Shown: positions 7,976 through 18,096, counted from the first letter of the stretch. The stretch: 64,000 nucleotides of DNA from Chitinophagaceae bacterium (GCA_016786745.1 JAEUVS010000032.1:1-64000); one strand, 5' to 3'. Numbers and translations are program-made. Notes: generated from the sequence alone by a model not told the origin.

Positions 7976-9111
7976 TGCGTTTCTCGGAGGTTATCGGTCA
8001 CCACGATGTGAAAAAGCGTCTTGGTGAAATGGTCAGCCAGAACAGGTTGAGTCATGCCTTATTGTTTACGAGTAAGGAAGGGAGCGGAGCTTTGCCACTT
8101 GCGCTTGCATTTGCTCAATATATAATGTGCGAATCGCCGGTGGAAGGCGATTCATGCGGAGTATGCAGCGCATGTAAGAAAACGTCGGCTCTTGTTCATC
8201 CTGATGTTCATTTTTCATATCCCGTGATTCCAAAGAAATCGGGAGATAAACCTGTTAGCACCGACTACATTACCGAGTGGCGGGACTTTATATCGCAAAT
8301 GCCATATGGTAACGTGTACGATTGGCTGCAATTTATCGGCGCTGAAAATAAGCAGGGTAATATCACTGCGCAGGAATGTAACGAGATCATTCATAAGCTC
8401 AGCCTGAAAAGCTTCGAGAGTGAAAACAAGGTATTGGTGATGTGGATGCCGGAGTATCTCGAAAAGGAAGGCAATAAACTCCTGAAACTTATCGAAGAGC
8501 CGCCGGCGAATACCGTTTTCATTATGGTTGCTGAAAATGAATCCCTGATTCTGCCAACGATAATTTCCCGCACGCAACAGGTTCGCGTTCCACCGCTGTC
8601 GGTCGGCGATATAGAGGCGCAACTGATGCTGAAGGCAAAGACTTCTAAGGAGCAGGCGAGGCAGATCGCGTTGATATCGGGAGGAAATTACCGCGAAGCA
8701 ATACAAACATTGCAGAATGCCGGCGAAGATTGGCTGTCGTTGCTGAGAGACTGGCTGAACGCAATAATGAAATCCGGACCGGTGGCGCAAGTGAAATGGA
8801 TAGAGGAGATGAGCCGGTATGGAAGAGAAAAGCAGAAACAGTTCCTGAGATATTTCAATCATCTCCTTGGACAGGCGATAAAAATCCAGGCGATGGACGG
8901 TGAAACGATGGCGATACCCGACACAGAAAGGGATTTCGCCATCAGGCTGAATAAAATGGCCGGCATCGAACAGCAATATGCCATGATCGAGGAACTTGAC
9001 AAGGCGGCGTTTTACATAGAAAGGAACGCCAACGCGAAAATGCTCTTCCACGCCCTCACTATAAGGCTGTACCACATCATTGCCGATAAATCCTTAATTT
9101 TGATGACCTAG
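7975..9111 (+). CDS. holB: DNA polymerase III delta' subunit (clamp loader)
   Basis: A 378-residue AAA+ family protein of the clamp loader complex. The opening FSEVIGHHDVKKRLGEMV and RLSHALLF are typical. The region matching Walker A (SKEGSGALPLA) lacks the invariant Lys, as expected for the non-ATP-binding delta' subunit. A zinc module with CGVCSAC plus an upstream Cys lies near residues 45-62, and the LIEEPPANTVFIMV segment is characteristic. Translational overlap with the peroxidase gene implies co-transcription. Confidence 0.9.
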   Translation: MRFSEVIGHHDVKKRLGEMVSQNRLSHALLFTSKEGSGALPLALAFAQYIMCESPVEGDSCGVCSACKKTSALVHPDVHFSYPVIPKKSGDKPVSTDYITEWRDFISQMPYGNVYDWLQFIGAENKQGNITAQECNEIIHKLSLKSFESENKVLVMWMPEYLEKEGNKLLKLIEEPPANTVFIMVAENESLILPTIISRTQQVRVPPLSVGDIEAQLMLKAKTSKEQARQIALISGGNYREAIQTLQNAGEDWLSLLRDWLNAIMKSGPVAQVKWIEEMSRYGREKQKQFLRYFNHLLGQAIKIQAMDGETMAIPDTERDFAIRLNKMAGIEQQYAMIEELDKAAFYIERNANAKMLFHALTIRLYHIIADKSLILMT

Positions 9112-9174
9112 CTGTGTATGTAACAATTTAAATTACTGCACGTTAGAGGTAGGATAAAAATAAAATATATACCA

Positions 9175-10353
9175 ATGGGATGTAGTTCGTGTGGAACGGG
9201 TAATGGTAAAGTGGCCGGGTGTAAAAGTAACGGTGGATGTAGCAGTGGGAGTTGCAACCGGATGAATGTTTACGATTGGCTTGCTAATCTTCCATTCAGT
9301 GATCCGGAAAGTGCGTGCAAAGTGATAGAGGTGAGTTTTAACAATGGAAGCCGTAAAGATTACTTTAGAAATAGTACCGTTCATTTTTTTGAAAAAGGCG
9401 ACATGGTTGCCGTTGAAGGCGTAAGCGGCTTCGACGTGGGGATGGTTAACCTTACAGGTGAGATCGTTCGTATACAATTGAAAAAGAAGGGCATCAACGA
9501 AGCAGATCCCGACATGCGAAAAGTGTTGCGCAGGGCGGCAGATCGCGACGTAGACATCATGGCGCTCAACAAAGCGCGTGAGCCCGAAGCGGTAATACGC
9601 GCCCGCGCCATAGCAAAACAATTGAACCTCGACATGAAAATCAGCGAGGTTGAATTTCAGGCCGATGGAAGAAAAGCAACTTTTTATTATATCGCGGACG
9701 ACAGGGTAGACTTCAGGGAACTGATAAAAATTTACGCTAAAGAATTCAGGGTAAAAGTAGAGATGCGGCAGATTGGTGCGCGGCAGGAGGCCGGGAAGAT
9801 CGGTGGAATTGGAAGTTGCGGCCGGGAATTATGTTGCAGCACCTGGTTGTCTGATTTTAAATCCGTCAATACAACGGCAGCGAGATATCAGAATCTTTCA
9901 ATCAATCAAAGTAAGCTGAGTGGCCAGTGCGGAAGGCTCAAATGCTGTTTGAACTACGAGCTCGACACATACCTGGATGCTCTTCAGCATTTCCCTGAAA
10001 ATGCCGACACTCTGCAGGTAGCCAAAGGCACAGCAATTCTAATAAAGAAAGATATTTTCAGGAACCTGATGTGGTATGTGCTACCGGACAGCTCAAAGCA
10101 ATATCCGCTCACAATAGAAAGAGTAAAGAAGATAAAATTTGAAAACAGCAAGAATATCGTTCCGCAAGATCTTGAAGCTGTTGAAGTAACAAGCAGCAAG
10201 CCTAAGGAAGTGGAACCGGAATTTGTTGATGTTGTTGGACAGATTTCGTTAAGAAGCCTGGAAAAAGCGGAAAAAAAGAAAAAGGCAAATCAGCAATCCT
10301 TCAATAAAAACAAGAAAGATTTCCGTCCGCCTCCTCCAAAAAATAAAAGGTAG
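9175..10353 (+). CDS. ricT: RicT/YaaT-like PSP1 domain protein
   Basis: A 392-residue cytosolic protein. The N-terminus is unusually Cys-rich (MGCSSCG, further Cys at 16, 22 and 27). The PSP1 core contains the paired motifs CGRELCC and CGRLKCCLNYE known in RicT, where cysteines in this family bind an Fe-S cluster in complex with other Ric proteins and affect RNase Y-dependent RNA processing in Bacillus. The C-terminal 40 residues are Lys-rich and probably disordered. The gene follows the delta' gene, its usual partner in many bacteria. It ends directly against the convergent AIM24 gene. Confidence 0.88.
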   Translation: MGCSSCGTGNGKVAGCKSNGGCSSGSCNRMNVYDWLANLPFSDPESACKVIEVSFNNGSRKDYFRNSTVHFFEKGDMVAVEGVSGFDVGMVNLTGEIVRIQLKKKGINEADPDMRKVLRRAADRDVDIMALNKAREPEAVIRARAIAKQLNLDMKISEVEFQADGRKATFYYIADDRVDFRELIKIYAKEFRVKVEMRQIGARQEAGKIGGIGSCGRELCCSTWLSDFKSVNTTAARYQNLSINQSKLSGQCGRLKCCLNYELDTYLDALQHFPENADTLQVAKGTAILIKKDIFRNLMWYVLPDSSKQYPLTIERVKKIKFENSKNIVPQDLEAVEVTSSKPKEVEPEFVDVVGQISLRSLEKAEKKKKANQQSFNKNKKDFRPPPPKNKR

Positions 10354-11148
10354 TTATCTCCAGCCGTCGCCGTCAAGCACGTTTCCGATTCCTCCGAGAA
10401 TACTGCCTTCTTCCTTACGCTTATATGTTCCATAAGCGAGAATTCTTCCGGCAAGCCTGCTGATTGGTAATGTTTGAATCCAAACTTTACCAGGGCCGCG
10501 TAAGGTAGCAAAGAACAATCCTTCGCCACCGAATAAAGTATTCTTTATACCTCCGACAAATTGTATGTCGTAATTGACAGTTTGAGTAAATGCCACCACG
10601 CAACCTGTGTCGATTTTCAATAGCTCACCCGGTTGTAATTCTCTTTCGGTAACGTGGCCGCCTGCGTGAACGAATGCCATTCCATCTCCTTCAAGTTTCT
10701 GCATAATAAAACCCTCACCGCCGAAAAGACCTGTGCCAAGTTTCTTTTGAAATTCAATTCCCACTGATACGCCTTTTGCGGCGCACAGGAACGAATCTTT
10801 CTGACAAACCATCTTTCCACCCATTCGTGAAAGATCGAGAGGGATAATTTTGCCGGGATACGGAGATGCAAAGCTCACTTTCTTCTTACCCTGGCTCACG
10901 TTCGTAAATGCCGTCATAAACAGGCTTTCACCAGTTAATACACGCTTACCTGCCGACATCAGCTTTCCGAAAAAACCTTGTTGCGGCTTCGAGCCATCAC
11001 CGAAGATGGTTTGCATTTCTATTCCATCCTGCATCATCATAAAGGCTCCACTTTCAGCGATCGCCGTTTCAGAAGGATCCAGTTCTATATCTACATACTG
11101 CATCTCTTCGCCATGTATCTGGAAATCTATTTCATGATTGGTAATCAT
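10354..11148 (-). CDS. AIM24 / TIGR00266 family protein
   Basis: A 264-residue beta-rich protein with repeated Gly-rich turns (GTGLFGGEGFIMQKLEGDG, then NTLFGGEGLFFATLRGPG), the double motif of the AIM24 family. No signal peptide or membrane segment is present. The biochemical role of this family in bacteria is not established. It lies just downstream of the RND permease on the same strand (18 bases), so it may be read through from the efflux operon, and it ends with no gap against ricT. Confidence 0.85.
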   Translation of the reverse strand: MITNHEIDFQIHGEEMQYVDIELDPSETAIAESGAFMMMQDGIEMQTIFGDGSKPQQGFFGKLMSAGKRVLTGESLFMTAFTNVSQGKKKVSFASPYPGKIIPLDLSRMGGKMVCQKDSFLCAAKGVSVGIEFQKKLGTGLFGGEGFIMQKLEGDGMAFVHAGGHVTERELQPGELLKIDTGCVVAFTQTVNYDIQFVGGIKNTLFGGEGLFFATLRGPGKVWIQTLPISRLAGRILAYGTYKRKEEGSILGGIGNVLDGDGWR

Positions 11149-11166
11149 ATAAGGGGTTTTTAGTTG

Positions 11167-14100
11167 TTAGAACCAACTGCCGATAAACTTCCTGTCTACC
11201 TGCTGGTCACGCAATTTCCATTTTCTTCTGCGTACATCAAAACTGTGTTTAATAGCCACCACGATCATAAACAACAGGAACAGAATCGACATTGGCGGAA
11301 TACCCAGGATCGATATCCATTTACCGCCAAACATCCTGCGCATTGGTCGCTTGAGGCGCTCGGCAATGAGATACATCGAAGGAACGATCACAAGTGTCAT
11401 AAAGAACGCTGAAATCAAACCGAAGATAATCGTCCATGCAAGCGGTTTCCAGAACGATGCGCTATCGCCTCCGAACCAGATCTGCGGATCAAGGTCGCTG
11501 AACATGCTCACGAAGTTGATATTGAAACCAATCCCCAAAGGAATCAATCCGAATATCGCTGCAAGAGCCGTCAGCATCACAGGGATGATACGGGTTTTGC
11601 CCGCCTGGATAACTGCCTCACGTGTTTTCAAACCTCTTGCACGCAGTTCATCCGCGAATTCTATCACAAGGATACCATTCTTCACAACTATACCTGCAAG
11701 GCCCACTATACCCAAGCCGGTCATCGCAATAGATACATCCATTCCCGTCAATGCAAAACCAAGGAACACTCCAATTATACTGAAGATGATTTCTGTAAGA
11801 ATGATTACCGATTTACTAATCGAATTAAACTGAATTACAAGAATGAAAAGGATAATCATCAAAGCGATCACAAGCGCCTTCGCAAGGAAGTTAAATGTTT
11901 CCGCCTGTTGTTCGCCTTCCCCGGTTTGTTTGATAGTAACCCCTGGCGCTGCGCCGGTGAACCTGTCCAGGTGGGTTTTGATCTCTGCATTCACTCCGTT
12001 CGGATTGTACCCTTCTGTTAGAAGTACGTTCGATCGCAGTATAATAGTGCGTGTGTTATCCTTTCTTTTAACGCTTCCTAACGTGGTGGTATAATCAACT
12101 TTAACGAGCGAACTGATCGGCACATGCTTCACCTGTCCCGATGCCATATCGCGGAATGTGATTTTCATGTTGAGGAGGTCAGCAAGATTTTTGCGCTGAA
12201 GTTCCAGGTTGCGCAATTGGATCTTGTACTCCTCATCACCTTCCTTGATCTTGGAAACCTCTCTCCCGAATATCGCCGTTCTTATCTGCATGCCTATCTG
12301 CGCGGAAGAAACGCCTTCTATCATCGCTCTCTCACGGTCAACAGTAAGCGAAACTTCAGGATTGGTAAGGTCAACATCCATTTTCAACTCTTCCACACCA
12401 GGAACCCGTATCGAATCGAGATAATTTTTGAGATTAACCGCTGTCTTGATAAGATCATCAAAATCATCACTGGCAATTTCAATGTTGATAGGCGGTTCCG
12501 TAGGCGGACCGGAAGATTCCTGGTTCACGGAAATCTCAGCACCCGGTATACCACGTACAGATTTTCTTATTGTGTCGAGCAACATCCTCGTGGATGTGTT
12601 GGACACTTTACCGCGCTGTTTCGCCTCGATAAATGAAACCTGTATTCTACCCAATTCCGGGCGCGTACTCTGGTCGCCGCTGCTGGGGTCGGCTGCGCCA
12701 ACCGCGATGTTTGATATCACACTTTCAACAAGTGGATTCTTTCTTCCGTTATCCATGCCAAGCGCGGTGTAAACGCGCTTCTCGAGCACCTTTGTTATCG
12801 AATCGGTGTATTCAACATCCGTTCCCACGGGCAGCTTAAGATAAACGTATGCATAGTTGGGATCAGATTGAGGGAAAAACACGATACCAATCCTGTTTGC
12901 ACCGATCGCCGCACCAAATATCATGAAACTCACGATTAACAGGGCAATGGTACCGATCAGCAAATGCACCGGCCGCCATCCTTTCAACGACCATTTAAGC
13001 AACCGTTCGTATCGCCGCATTATCGCAGGCAGTATCCTGTTCTGAAACGAGCGTATCACGTCGTTCAACACGAATTTGTTGAAGAGAACGAGTATTACTA
13101 TCAGCAAAAGCAGGTTACCGAGAAATGTCAGTCCTACCAGGTCCAACAGAATACCAATGCCTACTGCGATCCAGAATCCCGGTTTTCTGAATATGGCCGA
13201 TTTCTTTACATGTTCTCCTTCCGGGTGATTCATGAAATCAACCGCAAACACGGGGTTCATGATAAACGCCACGATCAATGATGCCGCCAGTGTAAATATG
13301 AGCATCGTCGGCAGGTAGATCATGAACTTCCCGATGAGCCCCGGCCAAAACAGCAGCGGGAAAAACGGTGCAAGTGTGGTAAGCGTACCCGAAAGCACGG
13401 GCACAAATACTTCACCCGCGGCAATCCTTGCCGCCCTTTCAGACGACAGCGTGCCCCTCCCCTCCATGAATATCCTGTGAGTATTTTCTATCACCACTAT
13501 CGCATCGTCCACTATAATACCAAGGCCGAATAACAACGCGAACAGCACCATAAAGTTAAGCGTCACGTTTCCACCTATTATCAGGTCGGCCGCGGGAAGG
13601 AACATGAATGCAACGAACATACTGAGCGGCACACTGAGCGCCACAAAGAACGCATTGGTAACACCCATGAAAAACATCAGAATTATCAATACGAGAATGA
13701 AGCCGATAACGATCGTGTTAACGAGGTCGTTGAACGAATGGCTTGCATTCTTACTCAGGTCGCCGGTAAGTACAACTTTAATATCGGGTGGCAGAAGTGT
13801 AGTCTTTAATTCGTCTACGGTCTTCTTAATCTCATCTGCTGTTTCAATAAGGTTTTCGCCACCTCTCTTAATTACGTTAAGGGTAATAACGTTTTTACCT
13901 TCGAGGCGCGCGTAACTTTCCTTGTCCTTCGTTGTATCTTTTATAACCGCGATATCCTTCAGGTAAATCGGCGATCCGCTGGTATTACGCACAACAATCT
14001 TTTCAATATCCGCTGCCGTTTTAAACTGACCCTTCAGCTGCATGCTTCTCTTCATGTTGCCCACTTCAAGAAGACCACCTGAAATATCCATATTCTCACG

Positions 14101-14766
14101 CGCAACCGCATTGGCGATATCGTCGAAGGTGATGTTCGCGCTTTGCATCCTGTAGTTGTCGACATTGATCTGGAACTCGCGCTCCACTGCACCAACAATA
14201 TCTACCCTGTTTATCTGCGGAAGTTCTTCAAGCCTGTCCTGCATTTCATCAGCAAGTTCCTTGAGTCGCATCGGATCATAATCGCCACTCATGTTGATCG
14301 CCATTATAGGCAAATCCGAGAGGTTGATATCCATAACCGACGGCTCTTCAGTGAGGTCAGTCGGTAAATCAGGTTTTGCTTTATCAACCGCATCCTTCAC
14401 CTTCTGCAGCGCCACATCTACTTTTTCAGATGCGTCGAAATCAATAATTATCGCTGAATAATCCTGTACAGACGTACTCGTAATCTTGTCGATCTTAATA
14501 CCCGTGATCGATTTAAGCTGCTTCTCTATCGGCTGCGTAACCAGGTTCTCCATATCCCTGGGAGAGTTACCTACGTAAATAGTCTGAATATAAATTTTCG
14601 GGATCACAACGTCGGGGAACTGCTCTTTTGGAAGCGTAACAAACTGCGTTATTCCGATCGCTGAAATAAACAACATCAGCAGGTATATAGCAGTACGGTT
14701 TTTTATACTCCATGTCGTGGGACCGAACTCTTTGATTCGCCCTTTGATACTTTCTAAAACACTCAT
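11167..14766 (-). CDS. RND efflux transporter permease
   Basis: A 1199-residue inner-membrane proton antiporter of the AcrB type. Two homologous halves each carry six membrane helices and a large periplasmic loop; the N-terminal helix is followed by LPKEQFPDVVIPKIYIQ. It is about 150 residues longer than AcrB, with an extra hydrophobic segment after helix 6 (around residues 535-575) and a polar C-terminal extension after the last helix. It works with the adaptor and TolC-like genes upstream. Substrate cannot be read from sequence. Confidence 0.93.
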   Translation of the reverse strand: MSVLESIKGRIKEFGPTTWSIKNRTAIYLLMLFISAIGITQFVTLPKEQFPDVVIPKIYIQTIYVGNSPRDMENLVTQPIEKQLKSITGIKIDKITSTSVQDYSAIIIDFDASEKVDVALQKVKDAVDKAKPDLPTDLTEEPSVMDINLSDLPIMAINMSGDYDPMRLKELADEMQDRLEELPQINRVDIVGAVEREFQINVDNYRMQSANITFDDIANAVARENMDISGGLLEVGNMKRSMQLKGQFKTAADIEKIVVRNTSGSPIYLKDIAVIKDTTKDKESYARLEGKNVITLNVIKRGGENLIETADEIKKTVDELKTTLLPPDIKVVLTGDLSKNASHSFNDLVNTIVIGFILVLIILMFFMGVTNAFFVALSVPLSMFVAFMFLPAADLIIGGNVTLNFMVLFALLFGLGIIVDDAIVVIENTHRIFMEGRGTLSSERAARIAAGEVFVPVLSGTLTTLAPFFPLLFWPGLIGKFMIYLPTMLIFTLAASLIVAFIMNPVFAVDFMNHPEGEHVKKSAIFRKPGFWIAVGIGILLDLVGLTFLGNLLLLIVILVLFNKFVLNDVIRSFQNRILPAIMRRYERLLKWSLKGWRPVHLLIGTIALLIVSFMIFGAAIGANRIGIVFFPQSDPNYAYVYLKLPVGTDVEYTDSITKVLEKRVYTALGMDNGRKNPLVESVISNIAVGAADPSSGDQSTRPELGRIQVSFIEAKQRGKVSNTSTRMLLDTIRKSVRGIPGAEISVNQESSGPPTEPPINIEIASDDFDDLIKTAVNLKNYLDSIRVPGVEELKMDVDLTNPEVSLTVDRERAMIEGVSSAQIGMQIRTAIFGREVSKIKEGDEEYKIQLRNLELQRKNLADLLNMKITFRDMASGQVKHVPISSLVKVDYTTTLGSVKRKDNTRTIILRSNVLLTEGYNPNGVNAEIKTHLDRFTGAAPGVTIKQTGEGEQQAETFNFLAKALVIALMIILFILVIQFNSISKSVIILTEIIFSIIGVFLGFALTGMDVSIAMTGLGIVGLAGIVVKNGILVIEFADELRARGLKTREAVIQAGKTRIIPVMLTALAAIFGLIPLGIGFNINFVSMFSDLDPQIWFGGDSASFWKPLAWTIIFGLISAFFMTLVIVPSMYLIAERLKRPMRRMFGGKWISILGIPPMSILFLLFMIVVAIKHSFDVRRRKWKLRDQQVDRKFIGSWF

Positions 14767-14796
14767 AGAATTTTTTTAATAATGCTGAACTTTTCC

Positions 14797-15960
14797 TTAC
14801 GACTTATCTCCGGTCACCAACAATTGTCCGTCATATAATCCCTGGAACCCTTCCGTGATCAGGGCATCTTCTGGTTTCAGTCCGCTTTTCACTTCGAGAT
14901 TGTTTCCATACAGTTCACCAACTTCAATTGTTTTTTTCCTTGCGAGCAACCTTCCATTTTCGGTTACCGCTACCATCACATACTTTCCTTTCTCATCATT
15001 CTGTAACGTGTTCATTGGAATCGTAATAGCGTTATTAGCCTCATAATCCTGTATTTTCACAAGAGCTATCTGGTTCGGGCGAACATCTTTGTTATTTGGA
15101 ATTTTCGCTTCTATATAAAACGAGCGCGTTGAAGGATCGATAGTGCTGCCTTTAACACTCACCTTTGAAGTAATTGTTTTGTTGATATCAGGAAATGAAA
15201 TCTGCACCTCCGACCCCTGCTTCACTTTGTCAAGATAATTTTCCGGCACTTCCACAACCACTTTAAGGTTGTTCGTGTTCACAATCCGGATGCCTTTAAC
15301 ACTTGCGCTTGCAGGAGTAAAAAATTCTCCCACTTTAATGGTCACCATATCGGCCACACCCGAAATTTCAGCGTACACATTTGCCATGCTGTGCTGCTCA
15401 TTGAGCAACGCGAGTTGCTTCTCGAGGTTCTCTACATTCGACTTCGCCTGGATCAATTCAATTTCGGTACCGATCTGTTTGTCCCACAAATTCTTTCTCC
15501 TCTCATACATTGTTTTCGCGAGATTCAGTTGCACTTTCAGCTGATCGATCTGCTGGCTGGTAACAGCATCATCGAGCCTCATCAACAATTGTCCCTTGTT
15601 TACGTGCTGACCCTGTTTTACAAGTACGGCCCTAACGAGTCCGCCCTGTCCACGCGGTGATACATACGCGATGTTTTCCGCGTCAACCTTACCCTGCAGG
15701 TCGATAAAATGCGTGAATGTGTTTGCGGCCACGGGTGTAATCTCAACAAGTTTTGCATTGGCTTTCGCCGCTGCCGACGTGTCTGTTTTCGCAAGGGCAT
15801 CCTCCATTGTGCGAATCTTCTCATTAAGCTTTGTCTGTTCTTCTTTAAGCTTCTGCAATTCCGCCTGCCTGTCGCCTTCGGCAGGCTTGCTCGCGTTACC
15901 GCATGCTATCGCGAAAGCCGCAACAAGCAAAACCGCAGTTAATTTATACATACTGTTCAT
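14797..15960 (-). CDS. RND efflux periplasmic adaptor (membrane fusion protein)
   Basis: Start set at the ATG giving MNSMYKLTAVLLV (387 residues); the longer frame runs back into tolC. The lipobox FAIAC makes residue 20 the lipidated Cys. A coiled coil with many Lys/Glu/Gln (about 28-65) precedes the lipoyl/barrel-sandwich domain (ENIAYVSPRGQGGLVRAVLV), an alpha-helical hairpin and a beta-barrel domain. It bridges the permease and the outer-membrane channel. It lies 30 bases from both neighbours. Confidence 0.92.
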   Translation of the reverse strand: MNSMYKLTAVLLVAAFAIACGNASKPAEGDRQAELQKLKEEQTKLNEKIRTMEDALAKTDTSAAAKANAKLVEITPVAANTFTHFIDLQGKVDAENIAYVSPRGQGGLVRAVLVKQGQHVNKGQLLMRLDDAVTSQQIDQLKVQLNLAKTMYERRKNLWDKQIGTEIELIQAKSNVENLEKQLALLNEQHSMANVYAEISGVADMVTIKVGEFFTPASASVKGIRIVNTNNLKVVVEVPENYLDKVKQGSEVQISFPDINKTITSKVSVKGSTIDPSTRSFYIEAKIPNNKDVRPNQIALVKIQDYEANNAITIPMNTLQNDEKGKYVMVAVTENGRLLARKKTIEVGELYGNNLEVKSGLKPEDALITEGFQGLYDGQLLVTGDKS

Positions 15961-15991
15961 ATCGGAAAGTTTGAATATTATATTTAGTTTT

Positions 15992-17422
15992 TTAAAGCTT
16001 GCCCGTTGCGCGGAGGAAATCAACCTTTGCTACAATCGCATCGTACAGGGCAGCGTAATAATTATTCTGCGCTGTTGTCAGTTCCGCCTGCGACGTGGTT
16101 ATTTCAAGGTTTGATCCCAATCCCTGCTCAAATTTTAGTTTCGTCTGATTATACACTTCCTCTGCGAGCTGCATATTCTTCTTCTGGTAATCCATTGTTG
16201 CCACTGCCGAGCGCAGGTTTGTGCGTGTTTCAGAAATTTCTTTATCTATGTTCAGCTCAAGATTTTTCAGGTTGTTGTTCGTTTGCTCCAGCTGCAACTT
16301 CGCGCTTTGAACACGCGCTGCTTTTGCAAACCCGTCGAAAATCGGAACGCTTATCTTCAGGGCAATTGATGAAGAAGGGAACCAGGGCTGCCCGGATTTG
16401 AAAAAGTTAAACTCATTACGCTGTGCAAGCTGGTAGTACGAACTCGTAAGCGAAACAGTCGGGAAATAACTTAGTTTATATCTCCTGATGTTGAATTCAT
16501 TCAGCTTTTTGTTAAGTTCCAGCTGCTGATGCTCTACCCTGTCGGAATAAGTGAACTTGTTGTCGAGCACTTCCTCTGTAAAAATGCTTTCAGGCAGTGT
16601 ATCTGTGAGTGTGAGCTGACTTTTTACCGGCATCCCTATCAACAGTTTTAACCCGAGTGTTGCGGTTTCCAGCCTGTTCTGGATGCGAATTTTTTCAGTG
16701 CGAAGGTTCGTAAGGCTCACTTCCGCTTTACTTACGTCCAGTTTTTCTGCAAATCCATTTTTATAAATTTCTTTCGTGTCGTCGAGTAATTTTTCGAAGC
16801 GCGCGATATTGGCGTCAATCGTTCCTATTTGTTGCCTGCCGGCGAGTATCTGGTAATATACCTTATACACGTTTGCCTTTATCTGCTCCTTTGTAACGTC
16901 AGCTGTTTTTGTAGCGAAGTCGATTGAGGTCTTGCGCGCCTGAAGACCCACAAACACCTGTCCGTCGAAGAGCAGTTGTGAGAGGTCGAGACCTGCGGCT
17001 GCGGTATATTTTGTTCCGAATTGCGCCTGCACAAATCCAAAGTCTTCGGGCGCTACGATGGGATCACCGGTGCCATTCTTTACACCTTCCTGTATAAGAA
17101 CACCATATGCTGCAGCTGCAATGAAGTTTGGAAAACTCTGTACAGCAACGTTTGGGAAATACGACGCGTTGGCGCTACCATTCAGTTGAGGATATGCCGC
17201 TGCGGTTATTTCCCTGTTTTGTTGTTTTTGAATGTCTATTGCAAGCAGCGCGTTTTTCAGCTGCAAACTATTTTTCGAAGCATAATCTACCGCCTGCTGT
17301 ACCGACATATTATATGTACTGTCCTGGCCAGACACTGTTGCAACAACAAAAATTAAAACAACGGGCAAAGCTCTTTTGAATACTTTCTTAGCTGGACGAT
17401 ATGCCATTGCAAAATGATTCAT
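15992..17422 (-). CDS. TolC-family outer membrane channel
   Basis: A 476-residue outer membrane efflux protein with a cleavable signal peptide ending about ATVSGQ. Two long coiled-coil repeats of the OEP type are visible: QQAVDYASKNSLQLKNALLA opens the first, and KFEQGLGSNLEITTSQAELT closes the second. It sits directly after the TetR gene (3-base gap) and before the adaptor, so the operon is regulator-channel-adaptor-pump. Confidence 0.93.
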   Translation of the reverse strand: MNHFAMAYRPAKKVFKRALPVVLIFVVATVSGQDSTYNMSVQQAVDYASKNSLQLKNALLAIDIQKQQNREITAAAYPQLNGSANASYFPNVAVQSFPNFIAAAAYGVLIQEGVKNGTGDPIVAPEDFGFVQAQFGTKYTAAAGLDLSQLLFDGQVFVGLQARKTSIDFATKTADVTKEQIKANVYKVYYQILAGRQQIGTIDANIARFEKLLDDTKEIYKNGFAEKLDVSKAEVSLTNLRTEKIRIQNRLETATLGLKLLIGMPVKSQLTLTDTLPESIFTEEVLDNKFTYSDRVEHQQLELNKKLNEFNIRRYKLSYFPTVSLTSSYYQLAQRNEFNFFKSGQPWFPSSSIALKISVPIFDGFAKAARVQSAKLQLEQTNNNLKNLELNIDKEISETRTNLRSAVATMDYQKKNMQLAEEVYNQTKLKFEQGLGSNLEITTSQAELTTAQNNYYAALYDAIVAKVDFLRATGKL

Positions 17423-17425
17423 TTG

Positions 17426-18040
17426 TTAACTTTTATTTCTTTCCTGTTGATATTTTAGAATCAGCTTGTATCCTTTCAATGATGCGACACCGAAAAGGAA
17501 ATGCTCTATGATGGCGGTTTGCAGGTCGGCGAGGTTGAATTTCGATGCCGGGTACACATCCTGGTTAAACGCGATCATCATTGCTTCGAGCCTGAACTTC
17601 GCGATGATGTCTATGTTAATTTCAGGGCGGTAGAGTTCCTCTGCTATCCCTCTCTTCAGGTTTGCTTTGATTACATCGAACAGGTATTTATTCTTGTGGT
17701 CGAGAAAAATCCTGTATGCCTGCGGATGAAACCTTTCGAGGTCGTACATCATTGCAGGATTCATGCCTGAAAAAATCTGTTGCACAAGGTCCATCGCCTG
17801 GAACAATTCGTTAATCGCGTCTTTCGAGTTTTCGCGGTTGTCATCGCATGTTTTCCGCGAAAAATCGATAGTCTCCTGCACTACGGCTCCTACAAGCTCG
17901 TCCTTGTCGGAAAAATACTGGTATAGGGTTTTTTTAGATGCTCCCAGCTGCGCCGCTATCTCGTCCATCGTAATCGACTTCACCCCATAGCGCCGGAACA
18001 GGTCATTTGCCTTCTGCTGTATTCTTTCTTTCATTTCCAT
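17426..18040 (-). CDS. TetR family regulator of the efflux operon
   Basis: A 204-residue transcription factor. The helix-turn-helix is at residues about 24-45 (SITMDEIAAQLGASKKTLYQ, then YFSDKDELV), the classic TetR pattern. The C-terminal ligand domain is helical and variable. It is first in the efflux operon and is preceded by a palindromic operator that overlaps its own promoter, so autorepression of the whole operon is likely. Confidence 0.92.
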   Translation of the reverse strand: MEMKERIQQKANDLFRRYGVKSITMDEIAAQLGASKKTLYQYFSDKDELVGAVVQETIDFSRKTCDDNRENSKDAINELFQAMDLVQQIFSGMNPAMMYDLERFHPQAYRIFLDHKNKYLFDVIKANLKRGIAEELYRPEINIDIIAKFRLEAMMIAFNQDVYPASKFNLADLQTAIIEHFLFGVASLKGYKLILKYQQERNKS

Positions 18041-18059
18041 AATTCTGCCTCGGGAGTCG

Positions 18060-18090
18060 CAAAACTAGGGAAACTTTTATTGTAACCAAA
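18060..18090 (-). promoter_or_regulatory. promoter of the tetR-tolC-mfp-RND operon
   Basis: On the minus strand TTTG (18087-18090) and TAGTTTTG (18060-18067) are separated by 19 bases, a full match to the Bacteroidota -33/-7 promoter pattern. Predicted start is near 18053, about a dozen bases before the tetR ATG. Confidence 0.75.
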
Positions 18091-18096
18091 GTTTCC
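18069..18096. promoter_or_regulatory. probable TetR operator
   Basis: A perfect inverted repeat: GGAAACTTT (18069-18077), ten bases, AAAGTTTCC (18088-18096). It fills the promoter spacer and covers the -33 element, where a bound repressor would block transcription. A second palindrome, centred on CAAAATTTTG with outer CACC/GGTG (18096-18113), abuts it. Confidence 0.7.

Noticed and set aside
8215..9075. Long minus-strand open frame (286 codons) opposite the delta' subunit gene
   Set aside because: It is the shadow of a well-supported gene, with low-complexity His/Arg/Phe-rich translation and no motif.
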